Assembly: GCA_009789175.1 (NCBI GenBank)
Contig: CP046866.1
Coordinates: 372,001 to 436,000 of the forward strand
Reading direction: 5' to 3'
DNA: 64,000 nucleotides
Source of the DNA: Salinibaculum litoreum
GTDB taxonomy: Archaea; Halobacteriota; Halobacteria; Halobacteriales; Haloarculaceae
A model generated the notes under the pieces. It was not told the origin of the DNA. It saw nothing but the letters and a program-made list of their open reading frames with translations, and made no database searches. The translations under genes and the position numbers were made by a program. This document shows, piece after piece, positions 1 through 10,355 of the stretch (position 1 is its first letter; each line of letters opens with the position of its first letter).

Positions 1-236
1 CCACCAGCGGCCGTTCGACGCTCCGCAGTGTTCTCGCCGGCCTCCTCTCCGTCGGGCCGTGGCTTTTCCTCCATCTCGTCTTCATCGGCAGCGCCGCTGC
101 GACGGCCTATCTCGCCGTGGTCACCGCCGACGCACACGTGACCCTCTCCTGGCCGACGCTGTTCGGTGGCATCGTCTTGCTCGGGGCTGTCGTCTTTGCG
201 TCAGTCCTCCACGTCGTCTCACAGTTGTATTCGTGA
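1..236 (+). CDS. C-terminal end of a small integral membrane protein (partial)
   Basis: The frame is open from the left edge of the window to a TGA at 234-236, giving about 77 residues. Two hydrophobic stretches can be read (around VGPWLFLHLVFIGSAAAT and FGGIVLLGAVVFASVLHVV), separated by a short polar loop, so this is the end of a protein with at least two membrane helices. The gene stops 40 bases before hisD on the same strand, so the two may be co-transcribed. I do not recognise the family, and the N-terminus lies outside the window. Confidence 0.6.
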   Translation, partial: TSGRSTLRSVLAGLLSVGPWLFLHLVFIGSAAATAYLAVVTADAHVTLSWPTLFGGIVLLGAVVFASVLHVVSQLYS

Positions 237-276
237 GATGGCAAACCGTTTGTACGCGCCAGAGATACGTACTAGC

Positions 277-1554
277 ATGAATGTTCGCGAGGTAGCCGAC
301 CTCGGACCCGCCGAGCGCCGGGCGCTGTTCGAGCGCGAGGCTGGCGTCGAGGCCGTCCGCGAGGACGTCCGCGAGATTATCGAGCGGGTCCGCTCGGACG
401 GTGACGTGGCGCTCCGGGAGTTCAGTGCCGAGTTCGACGATGTCGAGGTGGGAAACGTCGAGATAACCGACCAGGCCGAGCGGGCACGTGACCGCGTCGA
501 CGACGAGTTGCTGGCCGCTATCGAGACGGCCGCCGAGAACATCCGCGCGTTCCACGAGCGCCAGCACCCCGAGGACTGGCGCGAGGACTTCGATGGCCGG
601 GAACTCGGCAGGCGCTACCGCCCCGTCGAGAGTGCCGGCGTCTACGCACCCGGGGGGACCGCGGCCTACCCCTCCAGTGCGCTGATGGGCATCATCCCCG
701 CCAAGGTGGCCGGCGTCGAACACGTCGCCGTCGCGACGCCGCCGGCGGAATCCATCAATCCCGCCACGCTTGCAGCCATCGACGTTGCCGGTGCAGATGC
801 CGTCTATCAGGTCGGCGGCGCACAGGCAATCGCCGCACTGGCCTACGGGACGGAGACGGTCACGTCCGTCGACACCGTCGTCGGCCCCGGGAACCGGTGG
901 GTCACGGCAGCGAAAGCCGAGGTCCAGGGTGAGGTGGAAATCGACTTCCTCGCAGGCCCCAGCGAGTTGCTGGTCGTCGCCGACGAGACGGCCGACCCCG
1001 AACTGGTCGCCGCGGACCTCGTGGCACAGGCCGAACACGACACCGACGCCTCGGTCGTCGCTGTCACCGACGATGCCGACCTCGCGGACGCAGTCGTCGC
1101 TGCCATCGACAGACAGGTCGGCGAGCGCGACCGCGAGGCGGTCATCCGTGGCGCACTCGACAACGACGCAAGCGGCGTGTTCCTCGCTCGCTCGATGAGC
1201 GAGGCGACGCTCTTCGCCGAGGAGTACGCCGCAGAACACCTCTCGATTCAGGCGGCTGACGACGAAGCCTTGCTGGACCGCATCGACAGCGCCGGGTCGG
1301 TCTTCCTCGGGTCGTACACCCCTGTCGCGGCAGGCGATTACGCCAGCGGCACCAACCACGTCCTCCCGACTGGCGGGAAAGCCCGCTTCGTCGGTGGGCT
1401 CTCGGTCGACACGTTCCTGCGCTCGACGACAGTGCAGCGTCTCCCCGAGGGTGCACTCGCGGACCTCCGCGAGACCATCACCACGATGGCCACTGCAGAA
1501 GGACTCGAAGCACACGCCGAAAGCGTTGAGAAACGGTTCGACTCCGATACCTGA
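277..1554 (+). CDS. hisD: Histidinol dehydrogenase
   Basis: The 425-residue protein matches histidinol dehydrogenase, which catalyses the last two NAD-dependent oxidation steps from L-histidinol to L-histidine in the cytoplasm. Readable family landmarks are the glycine-rich APGGTAAYPSSALMG segment, the VVGPGNRWVTAAK nucleotide-binding region, DFLAGPSELLVVAD, and the EHLSIQA and SGTNHVLPTGG segments that supply zinc and substrate ligands. The length is normal for the family. I chose ATG at 277 (MNVREVADLG); an upstream in-frame start at 166 would add 37 residues unlike the family. No other his genes are adjacent, which is usual for haloarchaea. Confidence 0.96.
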   Translation: MNVREVADLGPAERRALFEREAGVEAVREDVREIIERVRSDGDVALREFSAEFDDVEVGNVEITDQAERARDRVDDELLAAIETAAENIRAFHERQHPEDWREDFDGRELGRRYRPVESAGVYAPGGTAAYPSSALMGIIPAKVAGVEHVAVATPPAESINPATLAAIDVAGADAVYQVGGAQAIAALAYGTETVTSVDTVVGPGNRWVTAAKAEVQGEVEIDFLAGPSELLVVADETADPELVAADLVAQAEHDTDASVVAVTDDADLADAVVAAIDRQVGERDREAVIRGALDNDASGVFLARSMSEATLFAEEYAAEHLSIQAADDEALLDRIDSAGSVFLGSYTPVAAGDYASGTNHVLPTGGKARFVGGLSVDTFLRSTTVQRLPEGALADLRETITTMATAEGLEAHAESVEKRFDSDT

Positions 1555-1630
1555 CGTTCACCGGGTATCAGCCAGTGATTCCATAGTTCCACCACAGGAG
1601 TTTTTGCTCTGGGATACAATCAATACAATT

Positions 1631-2737
1631 ATGGGTTCCCGCGAATACGAACGTCGAGACGTACTGAAGACGGGTGCCGGTCTCGCCACTGTCGGCCTCG
1701 TCGGTGGGCTGAGTGGGTGTTCGGCGCTCGAGGATGGCAACGCAGAAGCGGCCGAGGACGACGGTGAGGGCGACAAAACCGCCGCGAGCGTCACAGCGGA
1801 CGTACCCGCTCGCGCGAACGTCGTCGTCGAGACGGACTTTCAGGCACTGCTTGAGGACGACGCCCTCCGGAGCGCCGTCAACGATGGCCTCTCCGAGGGG
1901 ATGCAACGGAGCGACGGGATGCCGACCTCGGTCGACGCTATCTTCAACAGTGTCGAGGAAGAAACCGAGGTCGACCCTCGTCAACTCCAGCAAACTGTCC
2001 TGTTCGCTGAGGGTGAGTCACAGGATACCGCCGAGACGGCGTATGCAGGCTATCTCGTCTACTCGAACTGGTCCGGAGATGTCATTCGCGGGAAAATCGA
2101 GGAACTGCGTGCGGAGTCCTCCGCGGACGAAACCGAGACGGAAGAGTACGGTGGACAGACCGTCTACGTCTCCGCCGAGGCCGAACAGGACGGCCGACTC
2201 GTCGTCTTCGACGACGGGACGGTCGTCTTCGGCGGTGGCGGCGCGGTCTACGATGTCATCGACGTTCGCAACGGCGAGACGGACGCGCTGTCCGGTGACG
2301 TACTCGACGCCTGGAACGCCGCCCGCAGCGGCTACGTCCGGTTTGCATTCGATGTCGACCCCGAGAACCTACCCGAGGGCGAGGCACAGATGGCCGGCGC
2401 GAACCTGGAGAATCTCCAGTACACCTACGGCGCGATGTATCCCGACGGCGATGTCCGTGGCATCGAGTTCAACATGCAACTCGGCAGCGAGACGGAAGCC
2501 GAAGACGCAGTCTCTCTCATCGAGAACGGCCTGCTGATGGCCGCATCGGATGCGGAGGATGAACAGACTCGGGAGTTCATCGAGAATACCGAGGTGTCAG
2601 CTGACGGTGCGACCGTCACTGCCCGCAACGAAGTCAGCGTCGACAAAATTGTCCCCGTCGTCCGGGAGTTCGTCCGTGGACTCGTCCTCGGATTCACCAG
2701 CCGACAAGTCTCCGAGGCCAGCGACACCCTCGCCTGA
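1631..2737 (+). CDS. Tat-exported lipoprotein of unknown function
   Basis: The 368-residue protein begins with a twin-arginine signal (ERRDVLKTGAGLATVGLVGG) and a lipobox ending LSGC. It is therefore probably exported folded by Tat and lipid-anchored outside the membrane. An acidic Glu/Asp-rich linker follows, then a soluble alpha/beta region of about 300 residues with no motif I recognise. The ATG at 1631 places RR at residues 8-9. It stands alone between hisD and the hesB-like gene, 76 bases after hisD. The function is unknown; secretion is well supported and the fold is not. Confidence 0.75.
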   Translation: MGSREYERRDVLKTGAGLATVGLVGGLSGCSALEDGNAEAAEDDGEGDKTAASVTADVPARANVVVETDFQALLEDDALRSAVNDGLSEGMQRSDGMPTSVDAIFNSVEEETEVDPRQLQQTVLFAEGESQDTAETAYAGYLVYSNWSGDVIRGKIEELRAESSADETETEEYGGQTVYVSAEAEQDGRLVVFDDGTVVFGGGGAVYDVIDVRNGETDALSGDVLDAWNAARSGYVRFAFDVDPENLPEGEAQMAGANLENLQYTYGAMYPDGDVRGIEFNMQLGSETEAEDAVSLIENGLLMAASDAEDEQTREFIENTEVSADGATVTARNEVSVDKIVPVVREFVRGLVLGFTSRQVSEASDTLA

Positions 2738-2797
2738 GGCTGCTAGCGCTTTTCATTGTTGCAAACAGTTAACAGCGTCCGGCACGGTTATTGGAAT

Positions 2798-3166
2798 ATG
2801 AGTTCGACTGCAGAGGACTCCGACGGTGGCAGCCACCCGGTCCAGGTCACCGAACAGGCTGCCGAGGAGGCACTCTCGCTGATGGACGAACAGGGGATGG
2901 ATGTCGACACTGGCGGGCTACGGCTGTACGTCCAGCAGGGCGGCTGCGCCGGCCTCTCGTATGGGATGCGCTTCGAACATGAACCCGAAGAAGACGACCA
3001 GATAACGGCCCACAAGGGACTCAGGGTATTCGTCGACCCCGCGAGCCTGAACTACGTCGAGGGCTCCGTCCTCGATTACGAAGGGGGGCTGCAAGGCGCT
3101 GGTTTCCACGTCGAGAATCCGAACGTGGTTAGCGAGTGCGGCTGTGGCGAGAGTTTCCGAACCTAA
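2798..3166 (+). CDS. A-type iron-sulfur cluster carrier (HesB/IscA/ErpA family)
   Basis: The 122-residue protein has the A-type carrier fold sequence: a [11 protein letters not shown] segment holding the first conserved Cys and a C-terminal CGCGESF holding the Cys-x-Cys pair. These three cysteines ligate an Fe-S cluster that is passed to apo-proteins. The start at 2798 (MSSTAEDS) is preferred over an upstream frame start at 2756 because family homology begins shortly after it. The stop overlaps the end of the converging dodecin gene by three bases. Which target enzymes it serves cannot be told from the sequence. Confidence 0.9.
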   Translation: MSSTAEDSDGGSHPVQVTEQAAEEALSLMDEQGMDVDTGGLRLYVQQGGCAGLSYGMRFEHEPEEDDQITAHKGLRVFVDPASLNYVEGSVLDYEGGLQGAGFHVENPNVVSECGCGESFRT

Positions 3167-3363
3167 TCCTCGAGTTCGAACGCGACCTCGACTTCTGCCT
3201 GGTACTCCCGTCCGTCGACACTCGCTATCTCGACTCCCTGTTCGACCACGTCCACCCAGTAGACGTTATCTAGCGTCGCTTCTGCGCGGTCGATTGCATT
3301 CTCTGTCGCCTCCTCGAAACTGTTCGGACTCGTCCCGATGAGTGTAATTTTCTTGAATACCAT
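3163..3363 (-). CDS. Dodecin (flavin-storage protein)
   Basis: The 66-residue protein begins [12 protein letters not shown] and contains the dodecin pattern [19 protein letters not shown] followed by the conserved Trp of YWVDVVEQG, the residue that stacks on the isoalloxazine ring. Dodecins form dodecameric spheres that store riboflavin and lumichrome and protect against flavin photochemistry. Length and motif spacing match the halobacterial protein. It converges on the Fe-S carrier gene. Flavin-related genes ribH and ribL lie elsewhere in this window but not in its operon. Confidence 0.95.
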   Translation of the reverse strand: MVFKKITLIGTSPNSFEEATENAIDRAEATLDNVYWVDVVEQGVEIASVDGREYQAEVEVAFELED

Positions 3364-3471
3364 GGTTTTTGTCTTGGTAATTTAGGTTGGTTATCGGGGG
3401 TGCCGTACTATGTGAGACACCCGCATACAAGCCGAGAGTTGGCACTGCAAAATAACTACCGGCGGACAGGA

Positions 3472-3699
3472 TTAGTAGCGAAACTGTCGTTGAAAAGACG
3501 ACAGAAGCGTATCTGCCTCTCGCGCTTTCGCTCTCGTTGCTTGCAGCGCCGACCGTACCACTTCGGGCGGGTCGTTTAGCTCGCTGGCTATGCCCTCGAT
3601 GGATTCGCCAGTAGCGTGGCGGATTACTACTGTCGGTACTTCCAAACCGGCGTGAGCAGCGGAGCTGAAGCGTCGCTCTGATTGAGGAAGATGTCCGGT
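3472..3699 (-). pseudogene. Remnant of a small HTH-like gene without a start codon
   Basis: An open minus-strand frame of about 75 codons runs from just after an in-frame TGA (3700-3702) to a TAA at 3472-3474. The readable part includes VIRHATGESIEGIASELND followed by a second helix (PPEVVRSALQATRAKARE). That is the pattern of a small helix-turn-helix or DUF433-like antitoxin domain. There is no ATG/GTG start at the expected place, and the upstream part is disrupted. I read it as the decayed C-terminus of a small DNA-binding protein. The family assignment is weak. Confidence 0.35.
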
Positions 3700-4226
<527 letters not shown>

Positions 4227-5531
4227 CTACTCGTCGTCCATCCGCTGTTTCATCAACTGTTTCACTTCGGGATCATTCAGCAGTTCATCAAGTGCCTGTA
4301 TTTTTTCGACTGTACCCATGTCGTCCGCTTCTTGGTATGCGCCACGGACCTTCTCGCCCTCTGGATTCTCTGGCCTGCCGCGTTCGGCCTCGCTATGCGT
4401 GAGTGGTGTCTGGCACGTTGGGCAGCGTTCCTTGCCTTCGGGAATTTCGTCATGACACTCCGGGCAGGTATCAAGTGGCGGCGCTCCAAGATTCGGGGTG
4501 CCAGTGTCACTGGTTGGTAGTCCCAGTTCCGACCGAACCGAATCTGTGGTTAGATTATCTGCCAGATGAACATACGTCCCGAACTGGCTGCTGTCCGGGT
4601 TCCAGCCTGCGATTTGTTTTATTTTCTGCTCTGACAACCCCTCAATCACCATGCGCGTGATTGCAGTGTGTCGGAACAGGTGGGGATAGACTCTCTTTTC
4701 TAAGCCTGCATCGTCTGCACGTCGGCGCACCATTCGGCGCACTGTATCATCTTCCATCGGTTCTTGGGCTTGCTCGGCATCTATCCCGTTCGCTGGCTCT
4801 TCGCGGACACAGAACAAGGCTGCATTTGGATTGTCCTTGTGCGGGTGTGCTTCATACCACGGACGGACGTAGTGTTTGGCCCACAGAAGCGGTTTAGCAC
4901 CACTAGCGCCTTTCAATGCTCCGTCGTCGGTGTTCAATTGAACTTCCATTGTTGGCCCGTCAACTCGAACGTCTTTCAACCGAAGTGTGCGGACAGCATC
5001 GAGGCGCTGTCCCGTCGCCAGCATGAGAGCAATCATAGCCAAATCGCGGGGGTTCTGACGACGGCAGGCGTTCAACAACTCTTCCACTTCATCTTCAAAC
5101 AGCAAGTCGTCAGCCGACAACTGCCGCCCCTCTACTGAGTCTAGTTCTATCTCTTCTGGGTCGACTGGCGTATCATCGTGGTACTTGTAGAACACACGGA
5201 GCGACGACTGATACCCACGTACTGTGATACCATTCTCTTTCACATCGGGATGCCGCCCGGATTTCATCGCTGCAAAGAGATCGTCTAAGTCGTCGTTGGT
5301 CATATCCAGCAGTGGCTTATTTGCCCGCTGTGCCGTCTTTCGGCATTGGAGCATATGATTGCGAATCGTGCCGTCCGCTTTCTCTCCCTCTTCGTAATCA
5401 GCTAGTTCAAGAATTGCATCTGCGTCCTTGTCGGAGATAGGCAGAATCCGTCCAGTCGGGTCATTCGCTACCTCTTTTACCTTTTCACGCTCGCGCTGTT
5501 TGTCCCGCTCACTCTGGTTCGGTTGGGCCAT
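4227..5531 (-). CDS. Tyrosine recombinase (XerC/D-like) with C-terminal zinc ribbon
   Basis: The 434-residue protein has an N-terminal SAM-like core-binding region (about 30-130) and a C-terminal tyrosine-recombinase catalytic domain. The catalytic Arg lies in ATGQRLDAVRTL (near 176), the HxxR motif is HLFRHT (near 286), and the nucleophile Tyr lies in FGTYVHLAD (near 319). After the catalytic domain is a CPEC...CPTC zinc ribbon (about 355-375) and a charged tail, as in other haloarchaeal stand-alone recombinases. It could be a mobile-element integrase left behind, or a resident recombinase acting on repeats. No tRNA gene adjoins it. An AT-rich TATA-like stretch lies 20-30 bases upstream of the ATG. 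Confidence 0.88.
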   Translation of the reverse strand: MAQPNQSERDKQREREKVKEVANDPTGRILPISDKDADAILELADYEEGEKADGTIRNHMLQCRKTAQRANKPLLDMTNDDLDDLFAAMKSGRHPDVKENGITVRGYQSSLRVFYKYHDDTPVDPEEIELDSVEGRQLSADDLLFEDEVEELLNACRRQNPRDLAMIALMLATGQRLDAVRTLRLKDVRVDGPTMEVQLNTDDGALKGASGAKPLLWAKHYVRPWYEAHPHKDNPNAALFCVREEPANGIDAEQAQEPMEDDTVRRMVRRRADDAGLEKRVYPHLFRHTAITRMVIEGLSEQKIKQIAGWNPDSSQFGTYVHLADNLTTDSVRSELGLPTSDTGTPNLGAPPLDTCPECHDEIPEGKERCPTCQTPLTHSEAERGRPENPEGEKVRGAYQEADDMGTVEKIQALDELLNDPEVKQLMKQRMDDE

Positions 5532-5676
5532 GGCACAATGTGCTAGCGCTATGATATTATAGATTTGAGACAGACTTTCAGTTATACTTCTTAAATACCA
5601 TCGCGGTGGCTTTTGACACGCCCCACTATTATAAAACCCGCCCTCCCCACCAGTTTCGGAGACGCCGTGCGGGCTC

Positions 5677-6321
5677 TCAGGCCTCGTCGTTGTCGAGTGT
5701 CGGCGCGTTCATCGGTAGTGCACTATCACACTCCGGGTCGAACGCCAGAGGTATCCGGTCGGCAAAGTTCGGCTCCCTCGCCCGCAGTGTGGCGGTTGTC
5801 GCCTCGCTGGGAACAATGAACGTCAGCAGACCGCTCACTGTCCCACTGGGTTTGATGTTCGCGTCGATCTCGTCGATGCCGTTGATGGCCGACGATACCG
5901 TGTCAACGGCGTCTGGCGTCTCGTAATCTAGTTCGAAGTTGAACGCATCAACGGTGACGATGTCTTCTGACGTGTTCGTGACTGCGAGTCTGAAGATAAT
6001 GTACTTGTTCCCGGGGTTGGCCTCACTCCCGATGAAGTCATCCGGCTCGTCTTTGATAGACTGCTGGGCGCGTGCGTTCCACCGCAGGCCTCCCACGGCC
6101 TTTGCTCCTTCGAAGGTTCCATCGACCGTGATTCGCGTTGTCTCGACTCCCTTCGTCGATTGCGCTATCGAACACTCCTCTGCAGTCCCCGGTGGTCCGT
6201 CGGTCGTCCCCGTTTCTTCTGTCTCGTCATTATCCGCTGTACTGCCTTCCCCCGTCGATTCGCTACATCCCGCGATACCGGCTGTACCGACTGCGAGGAA
6301 GAGAAATTCCCGACGGTTCAT
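5677..6321 (-). CDS. Tat-exported lipoprotein with a DUF4352-like beta domain
   Basis: The 214-residue protein starts MNRREFLFLAVGTAGIAGC, a twin-arginine signal with lipobox Cys at residue 19. A Glu/Thr/Gly-rich linker follows. The rest reads as an immunoglobulin-like beta sandwich: KYIIFRLAVTNTSEDIVTV, then TVSGLLTFIVP. That is the pattern of DUF4352/telokin-like extracellular domains. It is likely a membrane-anchored outer-surface protein of unknown role. It sits about 110 bases downstream of nuoI on the same strand, where nuoJ normally follows in haloarchaea. Confidence 0.72.
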   Translation of the reverse strand: MNRREFLFLAVGTAGIAGCSESTGEGSTADNDETEETGTTDGPPGTAEECSIAQSTKGVETTRITVDGTFEGAKAVGGLRWNARAQQSIKDEPDDFIGSEANPGNKYIIFRLAVTNTSEDIVTVDAFNFELDYETPDAVDTVSSAINGIDEIDANIKPSGTVSGLLTFIVPSEATTATLRAREPNFADRIPLAFDPECDSALPMNAPTLDNDEA

Positions 6322-6435
6322 ACAACGTTGAGAGCGTGCCCGTTCAAAGGCATGTCGAGGACTGTCCGAAGAATTGCTTCCGGATAGTAAAAACGTGGGT
6401 AAACGGTCGAACGCTCGTGTTTCTCGCGTTCGGGA

Positions 6436-6897
6436 CTACTGATAGTCGACTTCGCCGTCGCCTTCGCCAATCCACGCACCGCGGTCCGGTTCGCGGGACT
6501 CCAGCGGGTCGATGTCCTTGTACCACGGGACGTTTTTGAGTTCTTCCTTGCTGTAGGCGAACTCGTCTTTGGTGTCGGCGACGAACTCGAAGTTCTGGGT
6601 CAGAAGGATGGCGTCGACGGGGCAGACCTCCTCACACAGTCGGCAGTAGATGCACTGGCCGATGTGGAGGTTGTACTGCTCGCCGTTGCGTTGGTCGTCG
6701 GTGACGATCTGGATGGTGTCGTTCGGACAGACGTTCTCGCACTGCCGACACCAGATACACCGCTCCTGACTGAACTTGTGGACGCCACGGAACCGCGGCG
6801 ATACCTCAGGCGTCTCTTCAGGATATTTGACCGTGAACTTCTTCCCGTCGAGCGCGTGCTTCATCGTCGTCGCCATACCTTTCAGGATACCTAGCAT
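6436..6897 (-). CDS. nuoI: NADH dehydrogenase-like complex subunit I (two 4Fe-4S)
   Basis: The 153-residue protein carries two 4Fe-4S motifs, CIWCRQCENVCP and CIYCRLCEEVCP, typical of NuoI/FpoI. This subunit passes electrons through clusters N6a and N6b toward subunit B in the peripheral arm of the complex. It is the last nuo gene present here. The gene order A-B-CD-H-I is the haloarchaeal one, but J1/J2, K, L, M and N do not follow. The start at 6897 lies 34 bases after the nuoH stop. Confidence 0.95.
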   Translation of the reverse strand: MLGILKGMATTMKHALDGKKFTVKYPEETPEVSPRFRGVHKFSQERCIWCRQCENVCPNDTIQIVTDDQRNGEQYNLHIGQCIYCRLCEEVCPVDAILLTQNFEFVADTKDEFAYSKEELKNVPWYKDIDPLESREPDRGAWIGEGDGEVDYQ

Positions 6898-6931
6898 TGT
6901 GGGTCACCTCCGGCGGAGACTGTCGGGGTCA

Positions 6932-7984
6932 TTAGAGAACCACCCCGACGATGACGGCTGTCAGGAACAGGTTCGCAAACGCAAGCACGAGCATGCCCTT
7001 CCAGCCGATTTCGATAAGCTGGTCGATGCGCACACGTGGGACCGCCGACCGGGCCCACTGCGTGAACAGGAACACTGCCCAGATTTTGATCATGAACCAG
7101 ATAAACCCGGGCAGTGCCGGGCCGGCAGGGCCACCGAGGAACAGCGTCGCAATGATGGCTCCGCCGAGGAAGATGTGGATGAACTCACCGAGGTAGATGA
7201 GCACGAAGTACACCGAGGAGTACTCCGTCTGATACCCGGCGACAATCTCGGTCGGTGCCTCCGGAATGTCGAAGGGGTTCCGGCCGACCTCTGCGAGGTT
7301 CGCTATCACGAACAGCACGAAGGCAAACGGATTGACGATTGCGTACCACGACGGCACCGCGATGCCCGCGACGGTAAACAGCGTCTCCTGCTGTGCAGCG
7401 ACGATTTCACTCATCTGCAGGGTCTCGGCGAAGATAACGACCGAGACGCCAGTCAGGATGAGCGGAATCTCGTAGGCGAGATTCTGTGCCACCGCACGCA
7501 GACCACCGAGGAACGAGAACTTGTTGTTCGACGCGTAGCCGGCCATCACAAGTCCGACCGAGGCCATCGAGGCGAAGGCAAAGACCAGCGCCAGTCCGGC
7601 CTCGGGGTCGGCCAGATGCATGTTGATGCCGACAATCGACCCCATCGGGATGACCGAGAAGCCAAGGAGTGCGGTCGAGGCGATGATAAGCGGTGCGAGG
7701 TCCCACGCCGGCCGGTCGACGCCCTCGGGAACGATGAGTTCCTTCGAGAGCAGTCGGACGGCGTCGGCCACGATGATGAGCAGGCCGAACGGACCGATAC
7801 GGTTGACTGCAATACGGTCGGTGAAAGCGGCAGTGATCTTCCGCTTTGCCCACGGTCCCGCGAGTGCGGTGTTCGTGAGCATGATGGTGCCGATGATAGC
7901 CGCCGCGATGAGTGACGCGACGACTTCCGCGCCGACACCGCCGAAGGGCAGGATGCCCATAATCTGCTCGGGGAGCAGTTGCAT
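6932..7984 (-). CDS. nuoH: NADH dehydrogenase-like complex subunit H
   Basis: The 350-residue protein is hydrophobic, with about eight membrane helices and the family segments KRKITAAFTDRIAVNRIGP, ETNRNPFD-type motif here as VGRNPFDIPEAPTEIVAGY, and WARSAVPRVRIDQL near the end. NuoH anchors the quinone-binding peripheral arm to the membrane arm and contributes to the quinone tunnel. The ATG overlaps the end of nuoCD by one base, so the two are translationally linked. Length is normal. Confidence 0.96.
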   Translation of the reverse strand: MQLLPEQIMGILPFGGVGAEVVASLIAAAIIGTIMLTNTALAGPWAKRKITAAFTDRIAVNRIGPFGLLIIVADAVRLLSKELIVPEGVDRPAWDLAPLIIASTALLGFSVIPMGSIVGINMHLADPEAGLALVFAFASMASVGLVMAGYASNNKFSFLGGLRAVAQNLAYEIPLILTGVSVVIFAETLQMSEIVAAQQETLFTVAGIAVPSWYAIVNPFAFVLFVIANLAEVGRNPFDIPEAPTEIVAGYQTEYSSVYFVLIYLGEFIHIFLGGAIIATLFLGGPAGPALPGFIWFMIKIWAVFLFTQWARSAVPRVRIDQLIEIGWKGMLVLAFANLFLTAVIVGVVL

Positions 7985-9660
7985 CAGCGGTCCACCTCCC
8001 CGAGCACGATGTCCAGGCTGCCAAGCGAGGCGATCATGTCGGGGATGTACTCACCCTCGGACATGACCGGCAGCGTCTGGAGGTTACAGAAGCACGGACT
8101 CCGAATCTTGAACCGCGCCGGCTTGTCCGTGCCGTCCGAGCGCATGTAGATGCCGAGTTCACCTTTCGCACCTTCGACGGCGCGGTAGATTTCGGTGTCG
8201 GGCTCGGGCTTGAGGGTGCGCGGGACGTTCGCCTGAATCTCGCGGTCCTCTTCCGGCCAGTCTTCGAGCAGGTCGAGACACTGCTCGATGATGCGGCCCG
8301 ACTGCTCCATCTCTTTGAGGCGCACGAGCGCCCGCGAGAAGTTGTCACAGCCGTCCTCGGTGATGACATCCCACTCCAGCTCATCGTAGTAGCCGTAGGG
8401 GTCGTCACGACGCAGGTCGTAATCGATGCCCGACCCGCGTGCGACGGGGCCGGTCGCACCGAAGGACTTGGCCTGCTCCGGGGGCAGGACACCGGTGTCG
8501 ATGACCCGCATCTGGAAGATTTCGTTGCTGGTCAGGAGGTTGTGGTACTCCTCCAGGCGGTCGGGCAGTTCGTCGAGGAAGTCCCGCGTCTGCTCGAAGA
8601 AGTCCTCGCGAGGTTCGGGCAGGTCCCACGCGACGCCGCCCAGGCGCATGTAGTTGAACATCAGCCGCTGACCGGTGAGGTCCTCCAGGATGTTCTGGAT
8701 GACCTCCCGGTCGCGGATGGCGTACATGAAGATTGCCGTGAAGTCGCCGTAGATGTCGAGTGCGAAGGTCCCGACAGCAAGCAGGTGCGCGGCGATACGA
8801 CACAGTTCCGCGGACATCGTCCGGATGACCTGTGCGTACTCCGGCACTTCGATGTCCGCCATGTCCTCGGCCGCGCGGGCGTACGCCCACTCGTTGAGGA
8901 TGCCAGCCGAAATGTAGTCCCACCGGTCGGGGTAGGGCATAATCTGGTGGCGGTAGGTGGACTGCTGGCACATCTGCTCCTCACAGCGGTGCAGATACCC
9001 GATGTCCGGGTCCAGGTCGGCGATTTGCTCGCCATCAAGCGTCGTCTTGACGTGGAGGACGCCGTGGGTCGCCGGGTGGTGTGGCCCGATGTTGACGAAC
9101 ATCGTGTCCGGGTCGTCCGGAATCTTCGTCTTCTCTTCCATCGGGTTGGCGTGCTCCCGCAGCGGGACAATCTGGGGTTTGTCCTGGTTGTAGTCCTGGG
9201 AGAGCGGGTGGCCCTGCCAGGTCTCGGGAAGCAGAATCCGGCGCAGGTCCGGGTGACCCTCGTATTCGATGCCGACGAGGTCGTATGCCTCGCGCTCGTG
9301 CCACTCGGCGGTGTCGAAGACACCCGCGGCGGACTCACTGACCGGGTCGTCACGCGCGGTGGGCACGACGACCGACAGCTCCTGGGTCGGGTCGTCGAAC
9401 TTCTTGAGGTGGTAGATGGACTCGTAGCGGTCCTGGTACTCCTGTGCGGTCACACTGGAGAGGTGGTCGAACCCGGCTTCTTCTTTGAGCGTCGAGAGCG
9501 TCTCCTCCACCTCGTCGGGGCGGATGACGAAGCCCTCGGCGTTCTCGTGCTGTTCGCGGTCGACCACGTTGTCCCCGAGCAGGTCTTCGAGGGCGTCGTA
9601 ATCGAGGTCGCCCTCGCCCGTTACGCCGACATCCGGTGCCTGTGGCTCCTCCAGACTCAT
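7984..9660 (-). CDS. nuoCD: NADH dehydrogenase-like complex fused subunit CD
   Basis: The 558-residue protein is a fusion. Residues about 40-165 match NuoC ([21 protein letters not shown], then [29 protein letters not shown]). From about 185 it matches NuoD ([15 protein letters not shown], then [16 protein letters not shown]), ending in the conserved [16 protein letters not shown]. NuoD helps form the quinone site. The C-D fusion is normal in haloarchaea. The start overlaps the nuoB stop by four bases (ATGA). Confidence 0.96.
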   Translation of the reverse strand: MSLEEPQAPDVGVTGEGDLDYDALEDLLGDNVVDREQHENAEGFVIRPDEVEETLSTLKEEAGFDHLSSVTAQEYQDRYESIYHLKKFDDPTQELSVVVPTARDDPVSESAAGVFDTAEWHEREAYDLVGIEYEGHPDLRRILLPETWQGHPLSQDYNQDKPQIVPLREHANPMEEKTKIPDDPDTMFVNIGPHHPATHGVLHVKTTLDGEQIADLDPDIGYLHRCEEQMCQQSTYRHQIMPYPDRWDYISAGILNEWAYARAAEDMADIEVPEYAQVIRTMSAELCRIAAHLLAVGTFALDIYGDFTAIFMYAIRDREVIQNILEDLTGQRLMFNYMRLGGVAWDLPEPREDFFEQTRDFLDELPDRLEEYHNLLTSNEIFQMRVIDTGVLPPEQAKSFGATGPVARGSGIDYDLRRDDPYGYYDELEWDVITEDGCDNFSRALVRLKEMEQSGRIIEQCLDLLEDWPEEDREIQANVPRTLKPEPDTEIYRAVEGAKGELGIYMRSDGTDKPARFKIRSPCFCNLQTLPVMSEGEYIPDMIASLGSLDIVLGEVDR

Positions 9661-10355
9661 GGCGAATCAGCCCAGTTGAACCGCATGACGAGGTCGTCGT
9701 CGTCCACTTCCGAGGCGAGTTGCTGGACGAGTTCGTCCTGTTCGAGGTCGCCGAACTCCTCAAGCTCGTAGGGCTTGACCGTCACGGGTGCGGTCTCGCC
9801 GTTGGCGACCCGCTCCTGAAGCTTGGCGACACCGTAGATGAGTGCCTCCGGGCGCGGGGGGCAACCAGGAACGTGGATGTCGACCGGGATGACTTCCTCG
9901 GCACCCTTGATGACGTTGTACCCCTCCTGGAACGGCCCGCCGGAGATGGTACACGAGCCCATCGAAACGACGAACTTGGGCTCGGGCATCTGGTCGTAGA
10001 CCCGCTTGAGACGGGGTGCGAACTTCGAGACGATGGTTCCCGGGACGATGATGACATCTGCCTGCCGCGGCGAGGCACGTGGGACGCCGGCCCCGAAGCG
10101 GTCGAGGTCGTGTTTGACCGCGTAGGTGTGCATCATCTCGATGGAACAGCAGGCAATCCCGAACAGCAGCATGAACATCGACGAGCCCCGGACCCAGTTC
10201 ATGAACTTGTCGAACTTCGTCAGGATGAACGGGGTATGGCCGAAGGCCTGCCTGAGCGTGGAGTTAAAGCGTTCGTCGACGCCTTCCCCCATCCGGGCTT
10301 CCTGGGTGGACTGTGCCTGTTCCAGCGTGTCGTGGAGTTCTGTATCGTTGCTCAT
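9657..10355 (-). CDS. nuoB: NADH dehydrogenase-like complex subunit B
   Basis: The 232-residue protein contains the NuoB cluster N2 ligands: the tandem Cys in [14 protein letters not shown], a later Cys in [13 protein letters not shown], and the fourth in [18 protein letters not shown]2 is the terminal cluster that reduces the quinone. Halophilic NuoB proteins have extended acidic ends, as here. It overlaps nuoA at its start and nuoCD at its end by ATGA, consistent with one polycistronic message. Confidence 0.96.
   Translation of the reverse strand: MSNDTELHDTLEQAQSTQEARMGEGVDERFNSTLRQAFGHTPFILTKFDKFMNWVRGSSMFMLLFGIACCSIEMMHTYAVKHDLDRFGAGVPRASPRQADVIIVPGTIVSKFAPRLKRVYDQMPEPKFVVSMGSCTISGGPFQEGYNVIKGAEEVIPVDIHVPGCPPRPEALIYGVAKLQERVANGETAPVTVKPYELEEFGDLEQDELVQQLASEVDDDDLVMRFNWADSP

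Noticed and set aside
121-1515. 464-codon minus-strand frame opposite hisD
   Set aside because: It is a shadow of hisD in GC-rich DNA; its translation has no family pattern, whereas hisD motifs are clear.
4227-5531. Integrase of a tRNA-integrated element at this site
   Set aside because: There is no tRNA gene or paired direct repeat next to it, so no attachment sites could be named.
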